A stretch of 64,000 nt of DNA from Anoxybacterium sp963668245 (GCA_963668245.2 OY764195.2:930001-994000); one strand, 5' to 3'; counted from the first letter of the stretch, positions 1 through 8,998 are shown. Program-made: numbers and translations. Notes: generated by a model not told the origin, from the sequence alone.

Positions 1-881
1 ATGCAGTGTCAGCTACAGCTGTCAATGATGATATCATTGTATATGTGACCGAAACGGGGACAAAAACGTATACCAATTCAAAAGGGAAAGAATATACATC
101 AGACTATTTTGCAGGCATTAGACCAAATGGAACCAGCATTGAATACACGACGGATGAAGGCTGGATTGAACCAGGGGATTTAGTGAAGGTTAGCTTTGAT
201 TCTGACGGAGATATGTCTGTTTCCACAACAAGCAATGGTGGAGGAATCACAGGGATCGCTGACGCATCTCTCTATACCATTGGAACCACGAGTATAGCAA
301 CAACGGCAACCATTTTGGATGCAAATCTAGGCAACTATTGCAAGACTTCAATGAGTCGTCTAGATGGTGTGAAATTCACATCTGGGGATGTTCTATACTA
401 CGAAGCCACAGGCGGCAAGGTTACAATGATCATCTTAGATGATGTGACAGGAGACACAAGTCAGTATGGTGTTGTTACTTCTGCACATAGCAGTAGTGGG
501 TCTTCAAGCGAAAGTGGAACATATAAATATATGCTTGATGGTATTACTACTACACTGAAAACTTCAGACTATTCTCTTGGAGTTGGAGGGGGTGCAGCAG
601 AATTCTATGGTGAAAGTGGAGAAATTACCCATATTAAGAATCTGTATCAAGCTGGGACAAAAGTATTAAAATTCAGTTCCACCACATTGACTGTAAACGA
701 TGATATCGGGACATATCCAATTTCTGCAGATGTAGCAGTATTCCACCTTTCGAGCGGTACCTACAAGGCGTCTACCTTAACCGATGCAATTTCTGCATGG
801 AATTCAAATAAAACAGTAAAGTTCTATTATGATGAAAAGCCAATCAACGGCGGGCAGATTCGAGTGATTATCTATCAATAG
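1..881 (+). CDS. Surface (S-layer-like) protein, C-terminal fragment
   Basis: The reading frame is open from the left edge, so this is the last ~292 residues of a longer protein. It is all-beta in character, rich in Thr/Ser/Gly/Asp, with no membrane segment and a Ser-rich linker (SSSGSSSES) near its middle. The closing pattern, a Val-rich strand followed by VKFYYDEK and IRVIIYQ, resembles the C-terminal domains of clostridial SLH-domain proteins, and the island downstream is full of such genes. No SLH repeat is visible in the portion present; it would lie upstream. The function beyond a cell-surface structural role cannot be stated. Confidence 0.6.
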   Translation, partial: AVSATAVNDDIIVYVTETGTKTYTNSKGKEYTSDYFAGIRPNGTSIEYTTDEGWIEPGDLVKVSFDSDGDMSVSTTSNGGGITGIADASLYTIGTTSIATTATILDANLGNYCKTSMSRLDGVKFTSGDVLYYEATGGKVTMIILDDVTGDTSQYGVVTSAHSSSGSSSESGTYKYMLDGITTTLKTSDYSLGVGGGAAEFYGESGEITHIKNLYQAGTKVLKFSSTTLTVNDDIGTYPISADVAVFHLSSGTYKASTLTDAISAWNSNKTVKFYYDEKPINGGQIRVIIYQ

Positions 882-966
882 GAATCGCTTAAAACTAAGT
901 AGTGGATTAGCAAGAGTGATAACTTGCTTTAAAATACAAAGTATATAAGAAAACCTTTCCGTGAAG

Positions 967-1050
967 AAAGCCACAGCGGCAAGCTTTCAGAACAAGCAGG
1001 AGGCAATCCCTTCCGTCACCTGTGTTCTGATGCATCGCTTGTGGCTTTTT
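967..1050 (+). terminator. Long two-stem hairpin, terminator or small structured RNA
   Basis: An outer stem pairs AAAGCCAC-A-GCG (967-978) with CGC-TTGTGGCTTT. An inner stem pairs TCAGAACA (987-994) with TGTTCTGA (1023-1030), extended by CAGG/CCTG. The plus strand ends in a T-run (1046-1050). It terminates the surface-protein gene upstream. The two-stem architecture is larger than a simple terminator, so a small RNA is possible. Confidence 0.55.
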
Positions 1051-1052
1051 CT

Positions 1053-1080
1053 TTGAATCGGAGAAAAAGTATGATAAAAT
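1053..1080 (+). promoter_or_regulatory. Sigma-A promoter for the pgcA-ctpA operon
   Basis: TTGAAT at 1053-1058 and TAAAAT at 1075-1080 are separated by 16 bp. The site lies just after the hairpin terminator and about 75 bp before the mutase start codon. Confidence 0.55.
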
Positions 1081-1154
1081 ATAGTATTACATAAAGTGAA
1101 AACACAATCCGTGGGTATGATTTAGGCATGGATATCATAAAGGAGGTAAATGGG

Positions 1155-3020
1155 ATGAGCAAAGCAGAAGAAATGATGCAAAGATGGATACAAAATGACA
1201 ATTTGGACCTAGCTCTTCGAGAGGAACTTCTAAAGATAAAGGATAAAGAAGAAAAATACGATCGGTTTTATAAAGACCTTGAGTTTGGAACAGGCGGGCT
1301 GAGAGGAATTTTAGGCGCTGGAACAAACCGAATGAACCTATATACGGTCAGAAAAGCGACACAAGGCTTTGCAGATTATATCAATGATTTTTATGGCGGA
1401 ATCAAGGAAAAGGATGAAAACCCAAGCTTGTCGGTGGCAATTGCCTTTGATAGCAGGATTGATTCAGACTTGTTTGCCTTTGAGGCCGCATGTGTGCTGG
1501 CAGCCAATGGAATTCGATCTTTTGTTTATCCACAATTAATGCCAACACCTGCCCTTTCCTTTGCAGTAAGACATTACCAATGTTGTGCAGGTATTATGGT
1601 AACTGCAAGCCATAATCCGTCCAAATATAATGGATATAAGGTATATAATCATGAAGGGTGCCAATTGACGCTGGAGGCTGCTGCTGCTGTTTTGGAAGCC
1701 ATTGAAAAGCTGGATATCTTTGACGATATCAAAACGATTTCAAAAAAAGGCTCTTTTCACAAGGATATCGTAGGGGCAGTGGAAGGCTTGGGGCAACAAG
1801 ACTGGATTACAATTATTCCAGCAGAAACCGATGCGACCTTTTTGGAAGCAGTAAAAACAGAAAGCACGGGCGTAGATTGTACACAATTATCAGTGGTATA
1901 TAGTCCTCTCAATGGAACTGGAAATTTGCCGGTTCGAAAAATACTTGATATGGTTGGGGTAAAACAGATTTATATGGTAAAAGAGCAGGAATTGCCTGAC
2001 GGACTGTTTCCGACTTGCCCGTATCCAAATCCTGAAAAGAAAGAGGCGTTGGCACTTGGGATTACTTTATGCCAAGACTTGGCGAAAAACGGGAGTGCTC
2101 CTGACTTGCTCCTTGCTACAGATCCAGACTGTGATCGAGTGGGAATTGCTGTAAAATGCAATGAATTGGTAAACGGCAATCCTGACTATCAGCTGATGTC
2201 TGGCAATGAAGTGGGCGTACTTCTTTTTGATTTCATTTGCCAAATGCGCATCGACGCGGCAAAGGATTCCAGTGACCAAACAAAATTAAAAAATGGAGCA
2301 AAACCAATGCCAAAGGACCCTCTGGCAATCAAAACCATTGTCTCTACAAAAATGGCAGAGGATGTGGCAAAGCATTACGGAATCAAGCTAATTGATGTAT
2401 TGACTGGATTTAAATTCATTGGAGAGCAGATTGGACTATTGGAAAAACAGGGAGAAGAAGCCCGATATATTTTTGGCTTTGAAGAGAGCTATGGTTACCT
2501 TTCTGGGGCGTATGTTAGAGACAAAGACGCAGTGAATGCATCTATGCTGATTTGTCAAATGGCAGCTTTTTATAAAGCCAGCGGGAAATCTCTAGTGGAG
2601 CGAATGAACGAATTGTATCAGCAATTTGGATACTATCGCAATGATTTGTTAGACTTTGGGTTTGAAGGCGCTGCAGGGATGGAGAAGATGCAAGGAATCA
2701 TGGCTCAGTTCAGAAAAGAAGCACCAGAGAGAATCGCTGACAAAAAAGTAGTGCAAATTGCGGATTATATGTATTCAAATAGAAGAATTCTTGGGGGAGG
2801 AAAAAGCTGTTGTGATCTTTCTGTTGGATCTAGACCAATCAAGCTCCCGAAATCCGATGTATTAGAATATGTTTTGGAAGATGGAAGCAGTGTGATTATC
2901 CGTCCTTCTGGCACAGAGCCCAAACTGAAAATATATCTATCTGCCAAGGGCAGTACAAGTCAAGAATCAGAAGAAATCATAGGGCTGCTTCGGGAAGAAA
3001 TGACGCAAATTATCAACTAA
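1155..3020 (+). CDS. pgcA: Phospho-sugar mutase (phosphoglucomutase/phosphomannomutase family)
   Basis: 621 aa, alpha-D-phosphohexomutase superfamily, interconverting hexose 1- and 6-phosphates to feed nucleotide-sugar synthesis. The active-site loop TASHNPSKYNG carries the phosphoserine at about residue 152. The metal loop is DPDCDRVGIAV, the sugar-binding loop GFEESYGY and the C-terminal phosphate-binding loop RPSGTEPKLKIY. The start at 1155 is preferred over an in-frame ATG at 1128 because AGGAGG (1141-1146) sits 8 nt before it. First gene of a five-gene operon. It would plausibly supply glucose 1-phosphate to the RmlA route encoded 36 kb away (inference). Glucose versus mannose specificity cannot be read from sequence alone. 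Confidence 0.9.
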   Translation: MSKAEEMMQRWIQNDNLDLALREELLKIKDKEEKYDRFYKDLEFGTGGLRGILGAGTNRMNLYTVRKATQGFADYINDFYGGIKEKDENPSLSVAIAFDSRIDSDLFAFEAACVLAANGIRSFVYPQLMPTPALSFAVRHYQCCAGIMVTASHNPSKYNGYKVYNHEGCQLTLEAAAAVLEAIEKLDIFDDIKTISKKGSFHKDIVGAVEGLGQQDWITIIPAETDATFLEAVKTESTGVDCTQLSVVYSPLNGTGNLPVRKILDMVGVKQIYMVKEQELPDGLFPTCPYPNPEKKEALALGITLCQDLAKNGSAPDLLLATDPDCDRVGIAVKCNELVNGNPDYQLMSGNEVGVLLFDFICQMRIDAAKDSSDQTKLKNGAKPMPKDPLAIKTIVSTKMAEDVAKHYGIKLIDVLTGFKFIGEQIGLLEKQGEEARYIFGFEESYGYLSGAYVRDKDAVNASMLICQMAAFYKASGKSLVERMNELYQQFGYYRNDLLDFGFEGAAGMEKMQGIMAQFRKEAPERIADKKVVQIADYMYSNRRILGGGKSCCDLSVGSRPIKLPKSDVLEYVLEDGSSVIIRPSGTEPKLKIYLSAKGSTSQESEEIIGLLREEMTQIIN

Positions 3021-3085
3021 GGTGAGAAGGAATCCATCTGCTTGTGTCCTTCTTGTCTAAAAATATTGTAGGAGAAAAAATCAAC

Positions 3086-4015
3086 ATGAATAAAGCATTA
3101 ATTGGAATAGATAAAAGCCAATCTTTTCGGGTTTATCTTGCTATTACAACGACTATGGTCGAAGAAGCAAGGCAGATTCATAAAACGAGCCCCTTGGCAA
3201 CGGCGGCTCTTGGGAGAGTTTTGACTGGTGCCGGCTTGATGGGTTTGCAACTCAAGAATCAACAAGACAAACTGACCGTCCAGTTTAAGGGAGATGGCCC
3301 TGCCAGTGAAGTTCTGGTGACAGCAAATGGGCAAGGAATGGTAAAAGGCTATATCTCTAATCCTAATTTGGAACTTCCATTGAGAGAAGATGGCAAGCTC
3401 AATGTAGGCGGTGCCATTGGCGTGGGAACGCTGACTGTGATTAAGGATTTGGGACTCCGAGAGCCATATATGGGTCGCATCGATCTTGTGACTGGAGAGA
3501 TTGGAGATGATTTAACGGCATATTTTTTTCTTTCGGAACAGCAGTCCACTTCTGTTGCTCTGGGAGTGAGAATTGATACTGATTATACAACGCTTTCGGC
3601 TGGAGGTATGATTATCCAAATGCTTCCAGATGCAAAACCAGAGGCCATAGATGCGCTGGAAGCTTTGATCCAAGATCTGCCTCCCATTAGCACCATGATT
3701 GAACAACAAATCAATCAAAATGTTGGTAAAACTGGTGAAGCAGTTTTAGAAAGCTTGATGAAACAAATATTTGGATCGTTGCCAGAGGACTATCGGGTGG
3801 AGACACTAGAATATCGCAATATCGGATGGAACTGTGACTGTTCAGAAGAAAGATTGGAGCAGGTAGTCATCAGCATTGGTTCGGAAGAATTACAAAAAAT
3901 GATTGAAGAAGACGGACAAGCAGAACTGGTCTGTCAATTTTGCGAAACAAAATACCATTTCGATAAACCACACTTAGAAAGGCTATTGAAAGAAAGTCAG
4001 GTGAAAATGAAATGA
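3086..4015 (+). CDS. hslO: 33 kDa redox-regulated chaperone Hsp33
   Basis: 309 aa, normal length for the family. The four zinc-binding cysteines of the redox switch are present: CDC at residues 250/252 and CQFC at 283/286. In known members, oxidation releases zinc, unfolds the C-terminal switch and activates holdase activity in the cytoplasm. The start at 3086 (MNKALIGID) is chosen over an ATG at 3044 because GGAGAAAA lies just upstream and family members begin close to this motif. The stop overlaps the start of the ligase gene by 4 nt, so the two are probably translationally coupled. Confidence 0.95.
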   Translation: MNKALIGIDKSQSFRVYLAITTTMVEEARQIHKTSPLATAALGRVLTGAGLMGLQLKNQQDKLTVQFKGDGPASEVLVTANGQGMVKGYISNPNLELPLREDGKLNVGGAIGVGTLTVIKDLGLREPYMGRIDLVTGEIGDDLTAYFFLSEQQSTSVALGVRIDTDYTTLSAGGMIIQMLPDAKPEAIDALEALIQDLPPISTMIEQQINQNVGKTGEAVLESLMKQIFGSLPEDYRVETLEYRNIGWNCDCSEERLEQVVISIGSEELQKMIEEDGQAELVCQFCETKYHFDKPHLERLLKESQVKMK

Positions 4016-5100
4016 TGAGATTGGGAATTATCTTTGGAGGAAGATCTGGTGAGCACGAAATTTCTTTGATGTCTGCAAGCTCTGTCATCAAGGTGATTGA
4101 TCGGGAAAAGTACTCTCTCGTTCTGTTTGGTATCACGAAACAAGGGAAATGGCTTCTATATGACGGTCCCATTGAAAAGATTGAGGATGGGAGCTGGGAG
4201 GAATATGCAGAGCAAGCTCTTGCGGAAAATCCAGACCGGTATGAAGTAGTTATTTTAGGAACTGGAGACAACTCTCTGAAAAACAGAATTGATTTTGCCT
4301 TGCCAATTCTACATGGCCCTTATGGAGAAGATGGTACGATTCAGGGCTTGTTTGAGATGATTGGCATCCCATACGGGGGGTGTGGCGTTCTAGGCGCTGC
4401 AGCCGCTATGGATAAGTCTTTGGCAAAAGATATCTTTATGAAGGAGCAACTCCCTATTTGCAGACATTTGAACTTAGCCAGAGAGGAAGTAGAAGAAGAT
4501 TTGGATTTGGTAATCAGCCGAATCGAGAAATATTTACCCTATCCAATTTTCGTTAAACCAGCCAATATGGGCTCTAGTGTTGGAATTAACAAAGCAAAAA
4601 ATACGGAAGAATTGCAAAATGCGATTTTAGAAGCTACAAAATATGACAGAAGATTGATTTTAGAAGAAGGTCTGGATTGTCGTGAAGTCGAAACTGGTGT
4701 GATTGGCAACTATCATGCAAGCGCAGCTGTGGTTGGAGAAATTTTACCATCGGAAGAATTCTACAGCTATGAAGCCAAATACTTTGATGGGGGAAAGTCA
4801 AAAATTTGTATTCCTGCAAGCATTCCGGATGAAATTGCTGAGGAGATCAGAGAAATTGCGTTAGATGCATACCGAGTGCTAGATTGTTGTGGATTTGCGA
4901 GGATAGATTTTTTCTTGGAAAAGGCAACCAACAAAATCTATCTCAATGAGATTAATACCATTCCTGGATTCACAAAATTCAGCATGTTTCCATTGCTTTG
5001 GGAAGCGGCAGGAGTTTCATATTCTGAATTAGTAGAAAAAATCATTCAATTTGGATTGGAACGATTTGCGGAGCGAAGAGAAAGAACGAAGGTATCATAA
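4012..5100 (+). CDS. ddl: D-alanine--D-alanine ligase
   Basis: 362 aa, ATP-grasp ligase making the D-Ala-D-Ala dipeptide for peptidoglycan precursors in the cytoplasm. Visible motifs are the N-terminal GGRSGEHEISLMSA, the HGPYGEDGTIQG loop, FVKPANMGSSVG (ATP-grasp) and the C-terminal EINTIPGFTKFSM metal-binding segment. The omega-loop sequence YEAKYFD keeps the tyrosine typical of D-Ala:D-Ala ligases rather than the substitutions seen in VanA-type D-Ala:D-Lac enzymes, so it does not look like a resistance ligase. Two adjacent ATGs (4012 and 4015) are possible starts. It overlaps hslO by 4 nt. Confidence 0.95.
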   Translation: MMRLGIIFGGRSGEHEISLMSASSVIKVIDREKYSLVLFGITKQGKWLLYDGPIEKIEDGSWEEYAEQALAENPDRYEVVILGTGDNSLKNRIDFALPILHGPYGEDGTIQGLFEMIGIPYGGCGVLGAAAAMDKSLAKDIFMKEQLPICRHLNLAREEVEEDLDLVISRIEKYLPYPIFVKPANMGSSVGINKAKNTEELQNAILEATKYDRRLILEEGLDCREVETGVIGNYHASAAVVGEILPSEEFYSYEAKYFDGGKSKICIPASIPDEIAEEIREIALDAYRVLDCCGFARIDFFLEKATNKIYLNEINTIPGFTKFSMFPLLWEAAGVSYSELVEKIIQFGLERFAERRERTKVS

Positions 5101-5118
5101 CCAGAAGGGAGGTGTAAG

Positions 5119-5547
5119 ATGAAGAACGTCATGTTAAAAATCATTGGCAAGCAAGTCATGTCTGATGAAGAAGAGCAGCAGATGGAGTTTATCACAGAAG
5201 GTCGTTATTTTGTGAAAGGGGACTCAGTCTACTTGCTATACGATGAAAGTGAATTTTCTGGTATGGAAGGTTGCACCACCAGCCTAAAAATTACTGGTGA
5301 AAACATAAAGATGAAACGATTTGGAGATAGCATCGGCATTGACACCGAGATTGAATTTGAAAAAGGAAAACGATTTAAGGGATTTTATGATACCCCTTTT
5401 GGTTCCGTGGAAATGGAAGTCCTAACCAATGGAATCGTGAATAAAATTGAAAAAACTCAAGCAACAGGAACGCTGAATATAGACTACCATATTAGTCTAA
5501 GAGGACTGTCCGAAGGACGAAGTATTTTAGACATTGAAATTATGTAA
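5119..5547 (+). CDS. DUF1934 family beta-barrel protein (YwiB-like)
   Basis: 142 aa, small soluble all-beta protein matching the DUF1934/YwiB family in length and in its pattern of Glu/Lys-rich strands, for example the C-terminal IDYHISLRG. Members adopt a lipocalin-like barrel of unknown function. No signal peptide. AGGGAGGTG lies 5-8 nt before ATG, a strong ribosome binding site. It sits between ddl and the S41 protease, consistent with a cell-envelope-linked operon, but no biochemical role can be claimed. Confidence 0.75.
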   Translation: MKNVMLKIIGKQVMSDEEEQQMEFITEGRYFVKGDSVYLLYDESEFSGMEGCTTSLKITGENIKMKRFGDSIGIDTEIEFEKGKRFKGFYDTPFGSVEMEVLTNGIVNKIEKTQATGTLNIDYHISLRGLSEGRSILDIEIM

Positions 5548-5611
5548 TGCTGAATGGCAGATGAAACAATTGAGGGATACTATTGTATCAATTGAAAGGG
5601 GGCATGGTTCC

Positions 5612-7084
5612 TTGAATCCGTATCGCACAAGAAAAATAGCAAGAATCATAGCAATCATTGTAGCTGTTGTCATGATTATCACTTCATTCTCCTTTGTAAT
5701 GGTCATTCCAGGCCTTTTTGGGATGGAGAGCGGATACGTTTATGCCGCAACTTCCCAAGAGGATGAGCTGGACACACAATTACAAGACTTGAAGAGCTAT
5801 ATGCAATATATCAAGAATAATTTTAAAGATACAATTACCCTAGACCAATTGGTGGAAGGTGCATATGCAGGGGTTATGGAATCACTAAACGATCCATATA
5901 GCGTATACTTTAGTGCAACAACAGATGAAGGCGAGAACTTTGTCCAATCGGTAACGGGTGAATTTTATGGAATTGGGGTTAGCGTAGAAAACTATAACGG
6001 AACCTGCAGGGTAGTTTCTCCTATTAGTGGCACACCAGCAGAAGCTTCGGGAATCAAGAGTGGAGACATTATCACTAAGGTGGATGGCGTAGATGTAACC
6101 AGCAAAACCTTGGATGAAGTGGTTTCTATGATGCGAGGTGATGAGGGTACAAAAGTGACCTTAACCATCAATCGAAGCGGAAAAATACTGAGCGTTACCA
6201 TGACAAGAGAAATCATAAAGACAACTTCGGTCAGTTCGAAAGTTTTGGATGGGCACATTGGATATATCCAAATTACAGGTTTTGACAATGATTCTAATGA
6301 GGAATTTCAGTCAGCTTTAGCTGATTTGGAAGGAAAAGGGATCACTTCTCTCATCGTAGATGAAAGAAATAATCCAGGAGGATTGGTGAGCACTGCTCTT
6401 GATATTGCCAACCAATTGATGCCGAAAGGCCCCATTACTTATTTTGAACAGCAAGGAAAGCTCCTTGAAACTTATTCGGCGGACGGAACTTCAGAATTTG
6501 ATTTGCCTATGGTTCTTCTTGTCAATGAAGGAAGTGCCAGTGCATCGGAAATACTAGCAGGAGCATTGCAGGACAGTGGTGTGGCTACGCTGGTTGGAAC
6601 CACAACCTTTGGAAAGGGTGTAGCGCAACAGATTATTGATTTTACAGATGGCTCCAGCATGAAGCTGTCTCAATTTTACTTCTTAACTCCTTTGAAACAT
6701 ACGATCAATCATGTGGGGATTACACCAGACTATACGGTGCAAAATACCACGGCGATTGATGTGGATATATTGATTGAAACGTATCATGGGTTTGCACCTA
6801 TGAGTGAGAAAGTCAAACCGATTGCAGGAATGATTGGACTCAATGTATATGGTGCCCAGCAAAGATTATCAATGCTTGGTTACGAGTTAGACATCAACGG
6901 GACCATGGATGCGAAGACAGTTGCTGCAGTAAAGAAATTTCAAAAGGAAACAGGTCTTTACGCCGCAGGTACGTTAGATTATACTACCATGAATGCCATC
7001 GATAACGCTGCGATCTCATACATTTCCAGCGCAGGGAATGGAGAGGACTTGCAACTGGAAAAGGCAATTGAACTTCTCCAATAG
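5612..7084 (+). CDS. ctpA: S41 C-terminal processing protease with peptidoglycan-binding domain
   Basis: 490 aa from a TTG start. An N-terminal membrane anchor (about residues 10-33) is followed by a PDZ domain (GTPAEASGIKSGDIITKVDG) and the S41 catalytic core, with the serine in NEGSASASEILAGAL and the lysine in TTFGKGVAQQ. A C-terminal PG_binding_1 domain carries LGYELDINGTMDAKTVAAVKKF. Family members cleave periplasmic or extracytoplasmic proteins from the C-terminus outside the membrane. AAAGGGGG (5596-5602) is well spaced for the TTG at 5612. Upstream in-frame ATGs (5534, 5561) lack a good site. The usual LRNNPGG appears as ERNNPGG. Last gene of the operon. Confidence 0.9.
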   Translation: MNPYRTRKIARIIAIIVAVVMIITSFSFVMVIPGLFGMESGYVYAATSQEDELDTQLQDLKSYMQYIKNNFKDTITLDQLVEGAYAGVMESLNDPYSVYFSATTDEGENFVQSVTGEFYGIGVSVENYNGTCRVVSPISGTPAEASGIKSGDIITKVDGVDVTSKTLDEVVSMMRGDEGTKVTLTINRSGKILSVTMTREIIKTTSVSSKVLDGHIGYIQITGFDNDSNEEFQSALADLEGKGITSLIVDERNNPGGLVSTALDIANQLMPKGPITYFEQQGKLLETYSADGTSEFDLPMVLLVNEGSASASEILAGALQDSGVATLVGTTTFGKGVAQQIIDFTDGSSMKLSQFYFLTPLKHTINHVGITPDYTVQNTTAIDVDILIETYHGFAPMSEKVKPIAGMIGLNVYGAQQRLSMLGYELDINGTMDAKTVAAVKKFQKETGLYAAGTLDYTTMNAIDNAAISYISSAGNGEDLQLEKAIELLQ

Positions 7085-7150
7085 TTTCCAGAATAAGAGG
7101 AATCCAAAATAAGACAAGCGGAAGCGAAATTAAATAAAAAGAAATAAACC

Positions 7151-7210
7151 AAAAGCTGACATGATAAAGGGGGGATTTATGATTTTCCCCTTATAATGTC
7201 AGCTTTTTCT
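7151..7210 (+). terminator. Rho-independent terminator of the pgcA-ctpA operon
   Basis: AAAAGCTGACAT (7151-7162) pairs with ATGTCAGCTTTT (7196-7207), extended inwards by AAGGGG/CCCCTT, and is followed by T-rich sequence. The stem is long and strong. Confidence 0.9.
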
Positions 7211-7270
7211 TTGGAAAACAGCAATAATATTATGGATTTCTACAAAAAAGCATAAATTTTCCAATTCGTA

Positions 7271-7299
7271 TTGACAAATGGAAGGGAGCTCATTAAAAT
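7271..7299 (+). promoter_or_regulatory. Strong sigma-A promoter of an orphan unit
   Basis: TTGACA (7271-7276), 17 bp spacer, TAAAAT (7294-7299). This is a near-perfect consensus that points into a region with no convincing ORF. Confidence 0.75.
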
Positions 7300-7748
7300 G
7301 GTAAAATATAACAGAGGGGTAACACGGGGAAGAGAAAACAAGGAGGTATGCGGAGAATAAAAGAGTGGCTGGTTCGTCATTGGCCATGGATGAATTTTTT
7401 AATATCATGTTCTCTCAATTAGCCAATCAAGTGATATGGATTGGCTGATATGATACGCGCACCAGCATGAGCGGATACGCTGCGAAAAGGACGAATCATA
7501 GCGGGGATGTTTGGTGTGAACAGGCATGTTGATGACGTATTTGTCTTGGTGTGATAACAAGTCTTTGTAAAAAGCCAAATAAAACATGTCGTTGGATTGG
7601 CTTGCAAAATAGACTCTCAAATTTGATATAGCGAGCGGACTCAAATGATGAACTGGAATCTTGTACTTGTGGAAGATTGACTCTAATCCCACAGCATGAA
7701 ATCAGTTCATCATATAATTCTGAAAGGGAAGTAATAAGGAACGTAATA
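7300..7748 (+). other. Orphan transcription unit without a convincing ORF
   Basis: About 450 bp bounded by a consensus promoter (7271-7299) and a perfect terminator hairpin (7749-7783). AAGGAGG at 7340-7346 is followed only by a 24-codon ATG frame (7348-7422, spacing 1 nt) and a 27-codon GTG frame from 7365. Neither resembles a known family. Two inverted repeats are present: GCCAATC/GATTGGC (7422-7445) and an 11-bp pair ATGATGAACTG (7645-7655) with CAGTTCATCAT (7703-7713), enclosing a GTGG/CCAC pair. A 95-codon minus-strand ORF here (7405-7692) has no ribosome binding site. It may be a non-coding RNA or a decayed gene. Confidence 0.4.
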
Positions 7749-7783
7749 AAGTGGTTTGAACTCTCATCAAACCACTTATTTTG
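7749..7783 (+). terminator. Rho-independent terminator
   Basis: AAGTGGTTTGA (7749-7759) pairs perfectly with TCAAACCACTT (7767-7777) around a 7-nt loop, followed by ATTTTG. It ends the orphan unit just before the SLH gene at 7805. Confidence 0.8.
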
Positions 7784-7804
7784 TGAAAAACAAAAGGAGT
7801 GCTT

Positions 7805-8983
7805 ATGATCTCATTGAAAAGCGATTCAAATACGACAAATCCGAATATGGAAAATTGGCATAAGGCAAGATTCGGTAAGATAAGTCCTGGTAAAAAAAAT
7901 CAAAATTGCTCCAGCCCCTATAACCCAATCAAAATTGCAGTCGTGCTAATGACGCTTCTTGCAGTAATCTTTGTTTGTCCCTTGGTATGTTTTCATGCCA
8001 GTGCATTGGAAGAAACCAATCAATTCAAGGCATTGGAAGAAACCAATCCGTTCAACCGGCCCTTTTCTGATATAACGGAGACCAACTGGGCCTATGATGC
8101 CGTGACCCATATGAGCGAAAGAGGGATTGTTTCTGGCTATCCAGACGGAAGCTTCAAACCTGATCAAACGGTGACTTGCGCCGAATTTATTAAAATGGCA
8201 CTTGTGGCATCCACAGGGGAAGACGTGGGCAATGCTGGTTATGGAAATTGGGCAATAAACTATTATAATGAAGCATTGGAACGATCCTATTTTACCGCTT
8301 ATGACATTCCCAAAACATCTTTAAATACAGGGATCACAAGAGCCCACATGGCGCTGATCATCAGCTCCATCTTAGGAGATGTTGCCATTGAAGATTACGA
8401 TCTCATTCAAAAAGGGATTTCAGATATTACATACCAAACCGAATATGAATACGACATTACAAAAGCCTATGCATTTGGTGTCCTTACTGGTTATACAGAT
8501 AGTACATTTAAACCGGACAAAACCCTGACAAGAGTAGAAGCTGCTACGGTGATCTATAGATTAGCAGAAGAAAGTAAGCGGGAATACCCTGATGTAAGCG
8601 GCAGTACCGTGACCCAAAAGCCCCTTGAAGAAGTGATTACCAATCTGTATTCCTTTATCAATGATGGTGATGGGAGCATCAACGAGGATTTGCCCGCTTT
8701 GGAAACGTATGAAATTGTGCCAGATGGAGCAAAATACAAAATGGAGCTAAGAGAAAATAGAGGAACTACTTGGATTTACATTCCACCTGAAACAGCAGGA
8801 GAACTGCATTTAATCTTTCTGATGAGGGATGGAAAAATTGTGGAACATGCAATGCTTGATTCTGACATAGATGGTTCGGACGTGGCTGCCTATGATTCGG
8901 ATATGTCGCAGATAGACTATATTGTATCTGTAGATGCAGTAGATCACCATGCCATGCTGATTGTAAATCCATTTCAAAATTAA
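7805..8983 (+). CDS. SLH-domain surface protein
   Basis: 392 aa. A signal/anchor segment (about residues 40-62, IAVVLMTLLAVIFVCPLVCF) follows an unusually long, basic N-terminal extension. Three SLH repeats follow: NWAYDAVTHMSERGIVSGYPDGSF (about 95-145), a degenerate second repeat, and YDITKAYAFGVLTGYTDSTF (about 215-260). The C-terminal ~130 residues match nothing I recognise. SLH domains bind pyruvylated cell-wall polymer, so the protein is expected on the cell surface. ATG 7805 is preferred to GTG 7799, which overlaps the AAGGAG site. A tandem 27-bp duplication lies just before SLH1. Confidence 0.85.
   Translation: MISLKSDSNTTNPNMENWHKARFGKISPGKKNQNCSSPYNPIKIAVVLMTLLAVIFVCPLVCFHASALEETNQFKALEETNPFNRPFSDITETNWAYDAVTHMSERGIVSGYPDGSFKPDQTVTCAEFIKMALVASTGEDVGNAGYGNWAINYYNEALERSYFTAYDIPKTSLNTGITRAHMALIISSILGDVAIEDYDLIQKGISDITYQTEYEYDITKAYAFGVLTGYTDSTFKPDKTLTRVEAATVIYRLAEESKREYPDVSGSTVTQKPLEEVITNLYSFINDGDGSINEDLPALETYEIVPDGAKYKMELRENRGTTWIYIPPETAGELHLIFLMRDGKIVEHAMLDSDIDGSDVAAYDSDMSQIDYIVSVDAVDHHAMLIVNPFQN
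8003..8056 (+). repeat. Tandem 27-bp duplication inside the SLH gene
   Basis: Two consecutive 27-bp units beginning GCATTGGAAGAAACCAAT encode ALEETNQFK then ALEETNPFN immediately after the signal segment. In-frame, so it adds nine residues without disrupting the gene. Confidence 0.8.
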
Positions 8984-8998
8984 GAACACAATAAGCAG

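Noticed and set aside
967..1050. Signal recognition particle RNA on the minus strand (GGAAGG-containing apical loop)
   Set aside because: The flanking GUCAGG...AGCAGCC consensus is absent, and the element ends as a plus-strand terminator.
4012..5100. Vancomycin-resistance type D-Ala-D-Lac ligase
   Set aside because: The omega loop keeps the YEAKYFD tyrosine of normal Ddl enzymes, and no vanH/vanX genes are adjacent.
7405..7692. 95-codon minus-strand ORF in the orphan region
   Set aside because: It begins at a GTG directly after an in-frame stop, has no ribosome binding site or promoter on that strand, and matches no family I recognise.
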